From: Chitinophagaceae bacterium | GTDB taxonomy: Bacteria; Bacteroidota; Bacteroidia; Chitinophagales; Chitinophagaceae | Length of the DNA stretch: 13,762 bases | Assembly (NCBI GenBank): GCA_947452875.1 | Contig: CANGEZ010000024.1 | Location: forward strand, 1 to 13,762 | Reading direction: 5' to 3' | Part shown: piece after piece, positions 8,701 to 13,762 of the stretch | How the letters are laid out: each line of letters opens with the position of its first letter | How positions within the stretch are numbered: the first letter of the stretch is position 1 | Program-made: the position numbers and the translations under genes | Notes under the pieces: generated by a model | What the model was told of the DNA's origin: nothing | Seen by the model: only the letters and a program-made list of their open reading frames with translations | Database searches by the model: none

Positions 8701-9229
8701 CAATAGTTTTAAAATAAGATTCAATCTTAATAAAAAGTGGATTGCTAATGTAACTCTAAAAGATATCAAGAATGAACTGACTTCTTCTGCTGTGAAATTT
8801 GAAAATAAAAATTATAAAATCAAACAACAACAAATTGATCCGGGAGTAGTATGGTTGTATAAATCAATTTTCAGAGTGGCGATAAATTATTCATATGTCC
8901 ATAAAAAAAATCAGATAGACTCTATGGAAACATCCACTGCACATTCATTAATTGCAGAAATGAAATACACGGCTTTTTCAAATAGCAGTTTAACAGCAAA
9001 ATTTACAGCCAACCAAATTTCATTTAATGCCTATAATGGGGCTGCTTCCAGCACAGTAGGATTCTTGATGTTGGAAGGTTTGAAACCCGGAAAAAATTAT
9101 TTGTGGAATATTGATTATACCAAAAGACTTGCTGGTAATATAGAAATTTCATTTCAATACGAAGGAAGAAAACCCGCAGCATCAAGAACCATTAATATTG
9201 GAAGTGCTTCAGTGAGAGCTGTTTTCTAG
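5732..9229 (+). CDS. Very large exported protein, probable outer-membrane beta-barrel
   Basis: A 1165-residue protein of a Bacteroidota surface-protein type whose function I cannot name. It begins with a signal peptide (MKPH, hydrophobic YTILILIFFHQW, likely cut after A21 in VQAQ). The start is TTG at 5732: the frame is closed by TAA at 5702-5704, and no ATG lies between that stop and the signal peptide. The N-terminal part has a conserved-looking block at about residues 190-235 (GNTKDLRDFDRVFM, then SFGDIELSEQDNYFLKF). The remainder is long alternating polar/hydrophobic strands with Asn/Lys/Gly turns, ending ASVRAVF; a terminal Phe is typical of outer-membrane barrels. Two acidic loops may bind calcium: DINGNKQGEYE (479-489) and DYNGNGIEELNEFE (845-858). 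It lacks a T9SS sorting domain and is not recognisably SprA. It stands alone after the sdh terminator; its TAG stop lies inside a heptad repeat. Confidence 0.88.
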   Translation: MKPHAFYTILILIFFHQWVQAQVIINPSSTFRSKRIAVSTAALVIDSSSILPGSFSIENIASSDYSIDVITASLTWIIKPKTDSVKISYRIFPFRINEKYVHLHFDSIRNNFMAENPYVLKNRNLSDNQTIFDFKGMQSQGSIGRAISFGNSQDAVVNSSLNLQLNGMIGDSLELIAAITDNTIPIQPDGNTKDLRDFDRVFMQVKKKGWQVSFGDIELSEQDNYFLKFNKRIQGVSFSTINQINKKTSNEFAASGALAKGKFNRNYITPIEGNQGPYRLKGANNELYFVVLAGTEKVFIDGVLMQRGEDQDYTINYNTAELSFTPKQLITKEKRIQIEFEYADRNYLNTQLFVTNQLNVNKKLSLNIAAYSNKDGKYSFIDQPLDNKQQLFLASIGDSIQNAFSSNAVRDSFAVGKILYKKIDTVYNISIHDSVYVFTNGNTTNLYSLSFTYLGPGKGNYKQLLNGNNGKVFIWTAPDINGNKQGEYEPVVFLVTPKKQQIFTTGLNYRINNRFQLYSELAMSNYDVNLYSNLNKENNTGLAGKFNLSFESKTFKLNKNAHILKANVGGEVVQTVFKPLERLRDAEFLRDWGLPFDASTTTEKIFNSGINIKGNKSNAISFDWMQYQRSDGYKGLKNSLQQNAVFKQWTTKTNISLLRYQTAITNGSFFRPSIEIKKGFKQLHKLEAGGSFTGEYLKLKNRMTDSLMLGSFGFSRYDVFVKSDPTKLNNWTFNYYTRTDKLPIKKELVNADKSDNYNLTAAIMKNESRQLKITAGYRTLQIINDSISNQKRDKTLLSRTEYYFNECKGLFNGNVLYEIGGGQEQKRAFSYLAVPVGQGNYTWIDYNGNGIEELNEFEIAIFQDQKKYIRIFTPTNEYVKTNVLQFNYFLDIIPRNVLKNSGKGVKKILYKSSYSSSAQISKKNLATGDFLFNPFEKQLADSGLISSNSIFSNAYFYNRTGSKWGFDLTQSIVSGKSLLTYGFESRYIKNNSFKIRFNLNKKWIANVTLKDIKNELTSSAVKFENKNYKIKQQQIDPGVVWLYKSIFRVAINYSYVHKKNQIDSMETSTAHSLIAEMKYTAFSNSSLTAKFTANQISFNAYNGAASSTVGFLMLEGLKPGKNYLWNIDYTKRLAGNIEISFQYEGRKPAASRTINIGSASVRAVF

Positions 9230-9259
9230 TGTCTAGTATCTAGTTTCTAGATACTAGAA
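9225..9259. repeat. CTAG heptad repeat with 12-bp perfect inverted repeat at a convergent junction
   Basis: Five consecutive 7-bp units (TCTAGTG, TCTAGTA, TCTAGTT, TCTAGAT, ACTAGAA) fill almost the entire gap between the two converging genes. Within them TCTAGTATCTAG (9232-9243) and CTAGATACTAGA (9247-9258) form a perfect 12-bp inverted repeat around TTT. An alternative outer pairing, TTTTCTAGT (9222-9230) with ACTAGAAAA (9253-9261), is also perfect. The stop of the large plus-strand gene (TAG 9227-9229) and of the minus-strand gene (CTA 9254-9256) both lie in CTAG cores. The hairpin could end both transcripts, but no T run follows it on either strand. Confidence 0.85.
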
Positions 9260-10249
9260 AATCCCACCTTTCTTCAAAGTTCTAGTTCCTTCACCAACTT
9301 TAAAGCCATTGTTGTAAACTTCAATTTTATAGTTTCCGATCTTGAAAGTCTCCATAGACTTCCAGTCGAAACTAACAGTCTGGCGTTTATTTTGAATATA
9401 GTTCACTTCCATTTTTTGAGTAAAATCTTTAGCGTCTCCTTCTCTTGTCTGGAATTTGCTTGTACCTATTTGATTAGTAGTAATTACTTTACCAGTAGGA
9501 TCTGTGATGATAATGTAAAGTATTTTAGCTCCGGAAGTGGTAATCATATTTTCATCTAAATCAAAACTGACACGAAGAAGGTCTACTTTTTTTGCTTTAG
9601 TTGTTTCTACGATTTTGCCACTGTTTTTTTGACTCATGCCAGCAATATTAAAATTAGAAGCATGTAATGTAGAAGCGATATCAATGGTGTTGTCTCTGTT
9701 TTTAATTTGCTCTATAGAAGAGTCGTAATCTTTTTGAATTCTGTCTCTTTCTTTGGTAACCGTTTCGTTGGCTTTGGTAAGTTCAACCTTTTGAGATTCT
9801 AATACAGCAATTTGTGCTTTGTATCCTTCAATATCTGAGTTTAATGAAAGAATTAATGCTTTGGCTTCCTTAAGATCATTTTGAGTAGCATTCATTTTAG
9901 AAAGCAAAGTATGAATACGTGATTTTTTATCTTCAATTTCTCTGTCTCTAATGGAGATGGTACTGTCCTTTTTAGCATTATCGCTTTTGATATTTTCATA
10001 TCTCAATGTAGCGTCTTCCAATTCTTTTTGAAGCTGGTCTTTTTGAGTTGAAGTAGTGCTGATGAGGTTGTCTTTTTGTGAAACCAGTTCACGGGTATTA
10101 TTTTTATCCCAAATGATATATCCCCAAGTGCCCAAAAGGGAAAGGATTAAAATCCCTACAAGGATGTCTTTTACTTTGGATTTTTTTTCTGGAATTTCTG
10201 TAACGTTTTCAGTTAATGAACTTTCTTTTTGTGGAATGGCAGTAGACAT
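9254..10249 (-). CDS. Membrane-anchored coiled-coil protein of unknown function
   Basis: A 331-residue protein with a clear three-part architecture. A charged cytosolic N-terminus (1-27) precedes one transmembrane helix at about residues 28-47 (DILVGILILSLLGTWGYIIW). A long coiled coil follows at about 52-190, rich in Lys/Glu/Gln/Asp with periodic Leu/Ile. The compact C-terminal domain (about 197-331) is probably beta-rich (KVDLLRVSFDLDEN, AKILYIIITDPTGKVI, FKIGNYKIEVYNNGFKVGEG). The positive residues before the helix (EKKSKVK) favour N-in topology, placing the coil and C-terminal domain in the periplasm. Coiled coils like this are often mislabelled as SMC-like; there is no ATPase motif. Similar proteins are common in Bacteroidota, with no function I can name. 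It is transcribed alone, divergent from holA and convergent with the large surface-protein gene. ATG 10249 is the start. Confidence 0.87.
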   Translation of the reverse strand: MSTAIPQKESSLTENVTEIPEKKSKVKDILVGILILSLLGTWGYIIWDKNNTRELVSQKDNLISTTSTQKDQLQKELEDATLRYENIKSDNAKKDSTISIRDREIEDKKSRIHTLLSKMNATQNDLKEAKALILSLNSDIEGYKAQIAVLESQKVELTKANETVTKERDRIQKDYDSSIEQIKNRDNTIDIASTLHASNFNIAGMSQKNSGKIVETTKAKKVDLLRVSFDLDENMITTSGAKILYIIITDPTGKVITTNQIGTSKFQTREGDAKDFTQKMEVNYIQNKRQTVSFDWKSMETFKIGNYKIEVYNNGFKVGEGTRTLKKGGIF

Positions 10250-10414
10250 GTTTTGTTTGATTACTTTTTTACTAATAATTTAAAAAAGGCTTTTAAAAGG
10301 ATATAGCAATTTTGACAATGAATACGCCTCCAAAATTGTGCCATATTTAAACAATTCTACCTTTTTATTGTAATATAAATATTAATTTAGTGCATTATAA
10401 GCTAATTGTTATCA
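10250..10414. promoter_or_regulatory. Divergent intergenic region, coiled-coil gene / holA
   Basis: These 165 bases separate two divergent genes and must hold promoters for both. They are very AT-rich. The best -7 candidate for holA is TACCTTTT at 10358-10365 (seven of eight positions of TAnnTTTG), 49 bases before its ATG. For the minus-strand gene, the best is CAATTTTG read on the minus strand from 10338 to 10331 (also seven of eight), about 80 bases from its ATG. Neither has a convincing -33 element. No riboswitch, terminator or small gene is seen. Confidence 0.4.
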
Positions 10415-11416
10415 ATGAGTGTGGAAAAAATCATCGGAGATTGGAAAAAAGGGAAATTTAAACCTGTTTATTTACTTCATGGAGAGGAAAGCTATTTTAT
10501 AGATCAGCTAGTCTATTTTGCTGAAAATAATATTATCAAAGCTGAAGAAGCTGATTTCAATAAGACTATTTTTTACGGAAAAGATACGGATTGGGTGTCT
10601 GTTGTAAATGCATCTAGAAGACATCCTATGTTTGCTGATAAACAATTGGTCATCATCAAGGAAGCCCATTCGATGAATTCAATTGAGAAGCTAGAAGGTT
10701 ATCTTGAATCACCATTAGCCAGTACGATCTTAATCATTGCATACAAAGGAAAAACAATTGACAAGCGTACCAAGCTATTCAAATTACTTGATAAAAATGG
10801 CGAAATTTTTATTTCAGCAAAAGTACAAGACTACAAAATTCACGATTGGATTTCGGATTATGTTAATGACATAGGAATGAAAATTTCTTCTAAATCGGTG
10901 AGTTTGTTGCAAGAGCATATAGGAAATGATTTAGGTAGAATTGTAACTGAAATCGAAAAGCTTAAAATAAATCTTGGCGACAAAAAAACAATTGATGAAG
11001 ATGCTATTGAAAAATACATCGGCATCAGTAAAGAGTACAATATTTTTGAACTTCAGGCTGCAATTGCAACAAAAAATTTATCAGCGGCTATTAAAATCAT
11101 CAATTACTTTGAAAGGAATCCTAAGTCTGTACCTATTCAAATGGCATTGCCTGCTTTATATACTTTCATCAGTAAAGTCTATTCCGTTTATGGTTTAAGT
11201 AATAAATCAGAATTTGCATTAAAACCGCTTTTTTACAATAACAGTTTCGCAGTGGCACAAGCTACTACCATGATGAATAACTATGGTTACAGCGGCATTG
11301 AAAAATTGATCCTATTGCTTCATCATTACAATATGAAAAGTTTGGGCGTTGGCGACTCTGGAACAGAAGATGCTTCTTTGATGAAAGAAATGGTGGCGAA
11401 GATGGTGGTGGGATAA
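10415..11416 (+). CDS. holA: DNA polymerase III subunit delta
   Basis: Clamp-loader subunit that opens the beta sliding clamp during loading onto primed DNA. The 333-residue protein is close in length to E. coli HolA (343). It has the family's N-terminal pattern: FKPVYLLHGEESYFIDQL (residues 15-32), then RRHPMFADKQLVIIKEA (68-84), a strand LASTILIIAYKGKTIDKRTK, and the domain II/III helices. ISKEYNIFELQAAIATK (204-220) precedes the C-terminal collar domain (about 225-333). As in other delta subunits, the N-terminal AAA+-like fold lacks a Walker A motif. ATG 10415 is preferred over an upstream in-frame TTG at 10406, because it begins the usual short N-terminus before the conserved block. It converges on ribF across a heptad-repeat region. 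Confidence 0.93.
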   Translation: MSVEKIIGDWKKGKFKPVYLLHGEESYFIDQLVYFAENNIIKAEEADFNKTIFYGKDTDWVSVVNASRRHPMFADKQLVIIKEAHSMNSIEKLEGYLESPLASTILIIAYKGKTIDKRTKLFKLLDKNGEIFISAKVQDYKIHDWISDYVNDIGMKISSKSVSLLQEHIGNDLGRIVTEIEKLKINLGDKKTIDEDAIEKYIGISKEYNIFELQAAIATKNLSAAIKIINYFERNPKSVPIQMALPALYTFISKVYSVYGLSNKSEFALKPLFYNNSFAVAQATTMMNNYGYSGIEKLILLLHHYNMKSLGVGDSGTEDASLMKEMVAKMVVG

Positions 11417-11567
11417 GCTGGATAGGTTAGATTCTGGATACTAGATACTGGATTGCCTTACATTCTAAGTAGTGTTTGCTGTAAAGCATCTTGTTTTGAA
11501 ATATCATGTATCAAGTATCCAACATCCAGTATCAAGTATCTAGTATCTAGTATCTAGAATCTAGATC
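11417..11567. repeat. Degenerate GATACTN heptad array with long inverted repeat between holA and ribF
   Basis: The left half (about 11418-11453) carries units in the TNGATAC orientation. The right half (about 11508-11567) carries about eight or nine units in the opposite orientation: AAGTATC, CAGTATC, AAGTATC, TAGTATC twice, TAGAATC and variants. GATACTAGATACTGGAT (11437-11453) and ATCCAGTATCAAGTATC (11524-11540) are complementary at 16 of 17 positions and enclose 70 bases. About 50 bases of the enclosed sequence (11454-11505) are non-repetitive and show no coding or RNA signature I recognise. The ribF stop (CTA at 11561-11563 on plus) is inside a CTAG core. The same unit occurs at 9225-9259. 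It may act as a bidirectional transcription end, or be a small non-autonomous repeat element. Confidence 0.8.
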
Positions 11568-12481
11568 CCCTTTGCCGCTAAAGCATCATTTGCCAGTTGA
11601 GTTTTTAAAGCTTCCAAACTATTAAATTTCTTCTCATCTCGCAGTTTTGATTTTAAAAAGACGGTCATATTTTGGTCGTAAATATCTTCATTGAAATCAA
11701 AAATATTTACTTCTATTTTTCTAACAATGCCGCCTACAGTTGGTCTGAAGCCAATATTCATCATGCCTTTGTGCTTAACATCTTTAACCATCACATCAAC
11801 GGCATACACAGCATTACCTGGAATCAATTTTTCCTGTTCTGCTATTTCTAGGTTGGCTGTTGGAAATCCAATAGTTCTACCTAATTGATCTCCTTTTACA
11901 ACTTTTCCTGAAAAGAAATAGGCGTAGCCAAGCAATGAATTAGCTGCTTTTACATCACCTTCAGAAAGTTTTTGTCTGATTTTTGTACTGCTGATGGCAA
12001 TGTCATTTAATTGTTGTGCTGTGATTTCTACAACTTCATAACCATATTTTTTTTCACCTTCTTTAAGCAATTGAAAATTACCTGCACGGTTTTTCCCAAA
12101 ACGATGATCATAACCGATGATAATGGTATGTGGATGAAAACTATTTACCAGAAAATCACTGATATAAGCATCTGCTTCCATTGTTGAAAATTCGCTAGTA
12201 AATGGAACGACAACAAGGTTTTCAATGCCTTCCGCCTGCAATAAAGCTATTTTCTCATCAAGTGTATTGAGCATGAATACCTTATTTTCAGTACTGCTTA
12301 ATACGTGTCTGGGGTGTGGGAAGAATGTAATGACAATTGTTGTCCCATTGATATTTCGAGCTACTTCTTTAAGCTGACCGATTATTTTACGGTGACCATC
12401 ATGCAAACCATCAAAGGTTCCAATGGTAATCACCGCTTTTTTAAATGCAGGAAGCTCATTTATGTTGTTGTATACATTCAT
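11561..12481 (-). CDS. ribF: Bifunctional riboflavin kinase / FAD synthetase
   Basis: Phosphorylates riboflavin to FMN and adenylylates FMN to FAD in the cytosol. The 306-residue protein has both expected domains. The N-terminal nucleotidyltransferase half shows TIGTFDGLHDGHRKII (residues 19-34, the GxFDGxHxGH motif), ITFFPHPRHVL (51-61), IIIGYDHRFGKNRAGN (120-135) and ISSTKIR (163-169). The C-terminal kinase half shows GDQLGRTIGFPTANLE (197-212), with the PTAN substrate/Mg site, and NIGFRPTVGG (242-251). The start is ATG at 12481; a TTG nine bases upstream in frame (12490) would leave almost no leader after the -7 box and is rejected. No FMN riboswitch is seen in the short leader. It is divergent from purM and convergent with holA; its stop lies in the heptad array. 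Confidence 0.96.
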   Translation of the reverse strand: MNVYNNINELPAFKKAVITIGTFDGLHDGHRKIIGQLKEVARNINGTTIVITFFPHPRHVLSSTENKVFMLNTLDEKIALLQAEGIENLVVVPFTSEFSTMEADAYISDFLVNSFHPHTIIIGYDHRFGKNRAGNFQLLKEGEKKYGYEVVEITAQQLNDIAISSTKIRQKLSEGDVKAANSLLGYAYFFSGKVVKGDQLGRTIGFPTANLEIAEQEKLIPGNAVYAVDVMVKDVKHKGMMNIGFRPTVGGIVRKIEVNIFDFNEDIYDQNMTVFLKSKLRDEKKFNSLEALKTQLANDALAAKGI

Positions 12482-12493
12482 TATAAACAAAGG

Positions 12494-12504
12494 TGCAAAA
12501 CTAA
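12494..12504 (-). promoter_or_regulatory. -7 promoter box of ribF
   Basis: Read on the minus strand this is TTAGTTTTGCA, with an exact TAnnTTTG match from 12503 to 12496. It lies 14 bases before the ribF ATG (12481), predicting a leader of around ten bases. No TTG is found at the normal -33 spacing. The 11-base sequence is identical to the purM box on the other strand. Confidence 0.6.
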
Positions 12505-12540
12505 ATGATAATTAATAAATGGTTTTGTCAGATTTGAAAA

Positions 12541-12551
12541 TTAGTTTTGCA
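12541..12551 (+). promoter_or_regulatory. -7 promoter box of purM
   Basis: TTAGTTTTGCA contains an exact TAnnTTTG match at 12542-12549, 17 bases before the purM ATG at 12567. A TTTTG at 12523-12527 lies upstream with a spacing of 14 bases, shorter than the usual -33/-7 distance. It therefore faces away from the identical ribF box about 37 bases to its left. Confidence 0.62.
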
Positions 12552-12566
12552 GCAATATTATAAATA

Positions 12567-13748
12567 ATGAGTCTTTATAACCAAAGAGGCGTTTCTGCTC
12601 ACAAAGAAGAAGTATTAGCTGCTACAGAAAAATTAAGCAAAGGATTGTTTCCTCATGCATTTTGTAAATTATACCCCGATTTTCTTGGGGCTGATTCCGA
12701 ATTTGTAAATGTAATGCATGCCGACGGAGCAGGCACGAAAAGTATTCTGGCTTATCTATATTGGAAAGAAACTGGAAATGCTTCTGTGTGGGCTGGTATT
12801 GCGCAGGATGCCATTGTGATGAATTTAGATGATTTGCTTTGTGTTGGCATTTACGATAATATTGTTTTCAATTCCACCATCGACAGAAACAAACATTTGA
12901 TTCCTGGTGAAGTGTTGGATAAAATCATTAATGGCACTCAAGATTTCTTTGATTTGTTATCAGGTTACGGAGTCAATATTCATTATCTCGGTGGGGAAAC
13001 TGCTGATGTGGGCGATGTAGTAAGAACCGTTGCCGTAAATGGTACCATGACAACCAGATGGCCTAAAAACAAAATTATTACCAACGATAAAATCGCTCCG
13101 GGTAATGTAATCGTTGGTTTGGCAAGTTTTGGTAAAGCCATTTATGAATCTGAATACAATAGTGGCATTGGTAGTAATGGACTGACTTCAGCTCGTCATG
13201 ATGCTTTATCTAAGTATTACGCCAATAATTTTAAAGAAAGCTACGATCCAGGAACCAACGAAGAAGTCGTATATATAGGAAAAAACAAAATGACTGATAT
13301 TGTCAAATTCCTAAATGATAAATTCATTCATGAAATAGAAATTGGAAAATTGTTGTTGAGTCCAACTAGAACTTTTGCACCTGTTTTCATGAAATTATTT
13401 GAATCACATTTCGACAACATAAACGGAATCATTCATTGCAGTGGCGGCGGTCAAACAAAATGTATGAAATACATGCCAGGTGATTTTAAAGTGATTAAAG
13501 ACAATCTATTTGCTCCTCCTCCTGTATTCCAATTGATACAAGCCAATAGCGGCGCTAGCTTGCGTGAAATGTATGAAGTGTTTAACATGGGATGCCGCAT
13601 GGAAATTTATTGTGATGAAAAACATGCACAGGGAATAATTGATACGGCAACATCATTTGAAATTGATGCGCAAATTATCGGAAGGGTGGAAGCAGATGTT
13701 AAAAAAACACTTGAAATCAGAATCGGGGATGAAGTAATTGTTTATTAA
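12567..13748 (+). CDS. purM: Phosphoribosylformylglycinamidine cyclo-ligase (AIR synthase), Bacteroidota type
   Basis: Expected to convert FGAM to AIR with ATP in de novo purine synthesis. The 393-residue protein belongs to the longer AIR-synthase-like form found in Bacteroidota (E. coli PurM is about 345 residues). It starts with YNQRGVSAHKEEV. The nucleotide/substrate region HADGAGTKSILAYLYWKE (residues 51-68) is followed by AQDAIVMNLDDLLCVG (79-94, the counterpart of the family's MNVND motif) and LGGETADVGDVVRT (141-154). Next come GIGSNGLTSARHD (200-212) and LSPTRTFAPV. The C-terminal domain has IHCSGGGQTK, VFNMGCRMEIY and AQIIGRVE. Because it departs from classical PurM at several motifs, the exact activity is inferred from the family rather than proved. 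It is complete, starts at ATG 12567, and ends 14 bases before the window edge. Confidence 0.92.
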   Translation: MSLYNQRGVSAHKEEVLAATEKLSKGLFPHAFCKLYPDFLGADSEFVNVMHADGAGTKSILAYLYWKETGNASVWAGIAQDAIVMNLDDLLCVGIYDNIVFNSTIDRNKHLIPGEVLDKIINGTQDFFDLLSGYGVNIHYLGGETADVGDVVRTVAVNGTMTTRWPKNKIITNDKIAPGNVIVGLASFGKAIYESEYNSGIGSNGLTSARHDALSKYYANNFKESYDPGTNEEVVYIGKNKMTDIVKFLNDKFIHEIEIGKLLLSPTRTFAPVFMKLFESHFDNINGIIHCSGGGQTKCMKYMPGDFKVIKDNLFAPPPVFQLIQANSGASLREMYEVFNMGCRMEIYCDEKHAQGIIDTATSFEIDAQIIGRVEADVKKTLEIRIGDEVIVY

Positions 13749-13762
13749 AGATTCAGCCTTTA

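Noticed and set aside
10056..10283. 75-codon plus-strand reading frame opposite the coiled-coil gene
   Set aside because: It is antisense to a well-supported gene, with no promoter, homology or codon pattern of its own.
10406..10414. TTG start for holA adding three residues
   Set aside because: ATG at 10415 directly begins the conserved short N-terminus; the extra residues add nothing recognisable.
9225..11567. Repeats resembling a CRISPR array
   Set aside because: The repeat unit is 7 bp, degenerate and back-to-back without spacers, and no cas gene is present.
12482..12490. TTG start for ribF adding three residues
   Set aside because: It would lie almost at the expected transcription start set by the -7 box at 12496-12503, while ATG at 12481 fits the family N-terminus.
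12482..12566. FMN riboswitch upstream of ribF
   Set aside because: The gap is only 85 bases and AT-rich, with none of the conserved RFN-element segments, and the predicted leader is about ten bases.
1..13762. A defence, phage or other accessory system
   Set aside because: All ten genes are housekeeping or envelope genes in an ordinary chromosomal arrangement. No integrase, transposase, nuclease, toxin or att-like repeat is seen.

Overview
The window is an AT-rich chromosomal segment from a member of the Bacteroidota, most likely Chitinophagaceae or a close relative. The phylum call rests on four things: a secreted protein with a C-terminal type IX secretion (T9SS) sorting domain, the sdhC-sdhA-sdhB order with a five-helix di-haem cytochrome b, the long Bacteroidota form of PurM, and -7 promoter boxes of the Bacteroidota type (TAnnTTTG). 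The family-level placement is inference. No mobile element, phage gene, CRISPR array, rRNA or tRNA was found. No gene-free stretch exceeds about 165 bases.

Layout, left to right. 69-1313: T9SS cargo protein, followed by a strong hairpin terminator. 1417-1980: uncharacterised conserved 187-residue protein. 2089-5583: sdhCAB operon (succinate:menaquinone oxidoreductase, complex II) with its own -7 box and a strong terminator. 5732-9229: very large exported protein, probably an outer-membrane beta-barrel, apparently starting at TTG. It converges on 9254-10249 (minus strand), a membrane-anchored coiled-coil protein. Divergent from that gene, 10415-11416 is holA (DNA polymerase III delta). It converges on ribF (11561-12481, minus strand; riboflavin kinase/FAD synthetase). 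Divergent from ribF, 12567-13748 is purM (purine synthesis).

Most genes are housekeeping. One functional link is that RibF makes FAD, the covalent cofactor of SdhA, but the genes are not co-transcribed. The envelope proteins (T9SS cargo, beta-barrel, coiled-coil anchor) have no demonstrated partners here.

The most unusual structure is not a gene. Both convergent gene junctions (9225-9259 and 11417-11567) carry degenerate 7-bp repeats built on TAGATAC/GTATCTA with CTAG cores. They form inverted repeats, and three of the four converging genes take their TAG stop codon from a CTAG core. A second shared signal is an 11-base extended -7 motif, TTA(G/C)TTTTGCA, upstream of sdhC, ribF and purM. I see no convincing novel multi-gene system. 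The best candidates for new biology are the heptad repeat family, the uncharacterised 187-residue protein and the 1165-residue surface protein.
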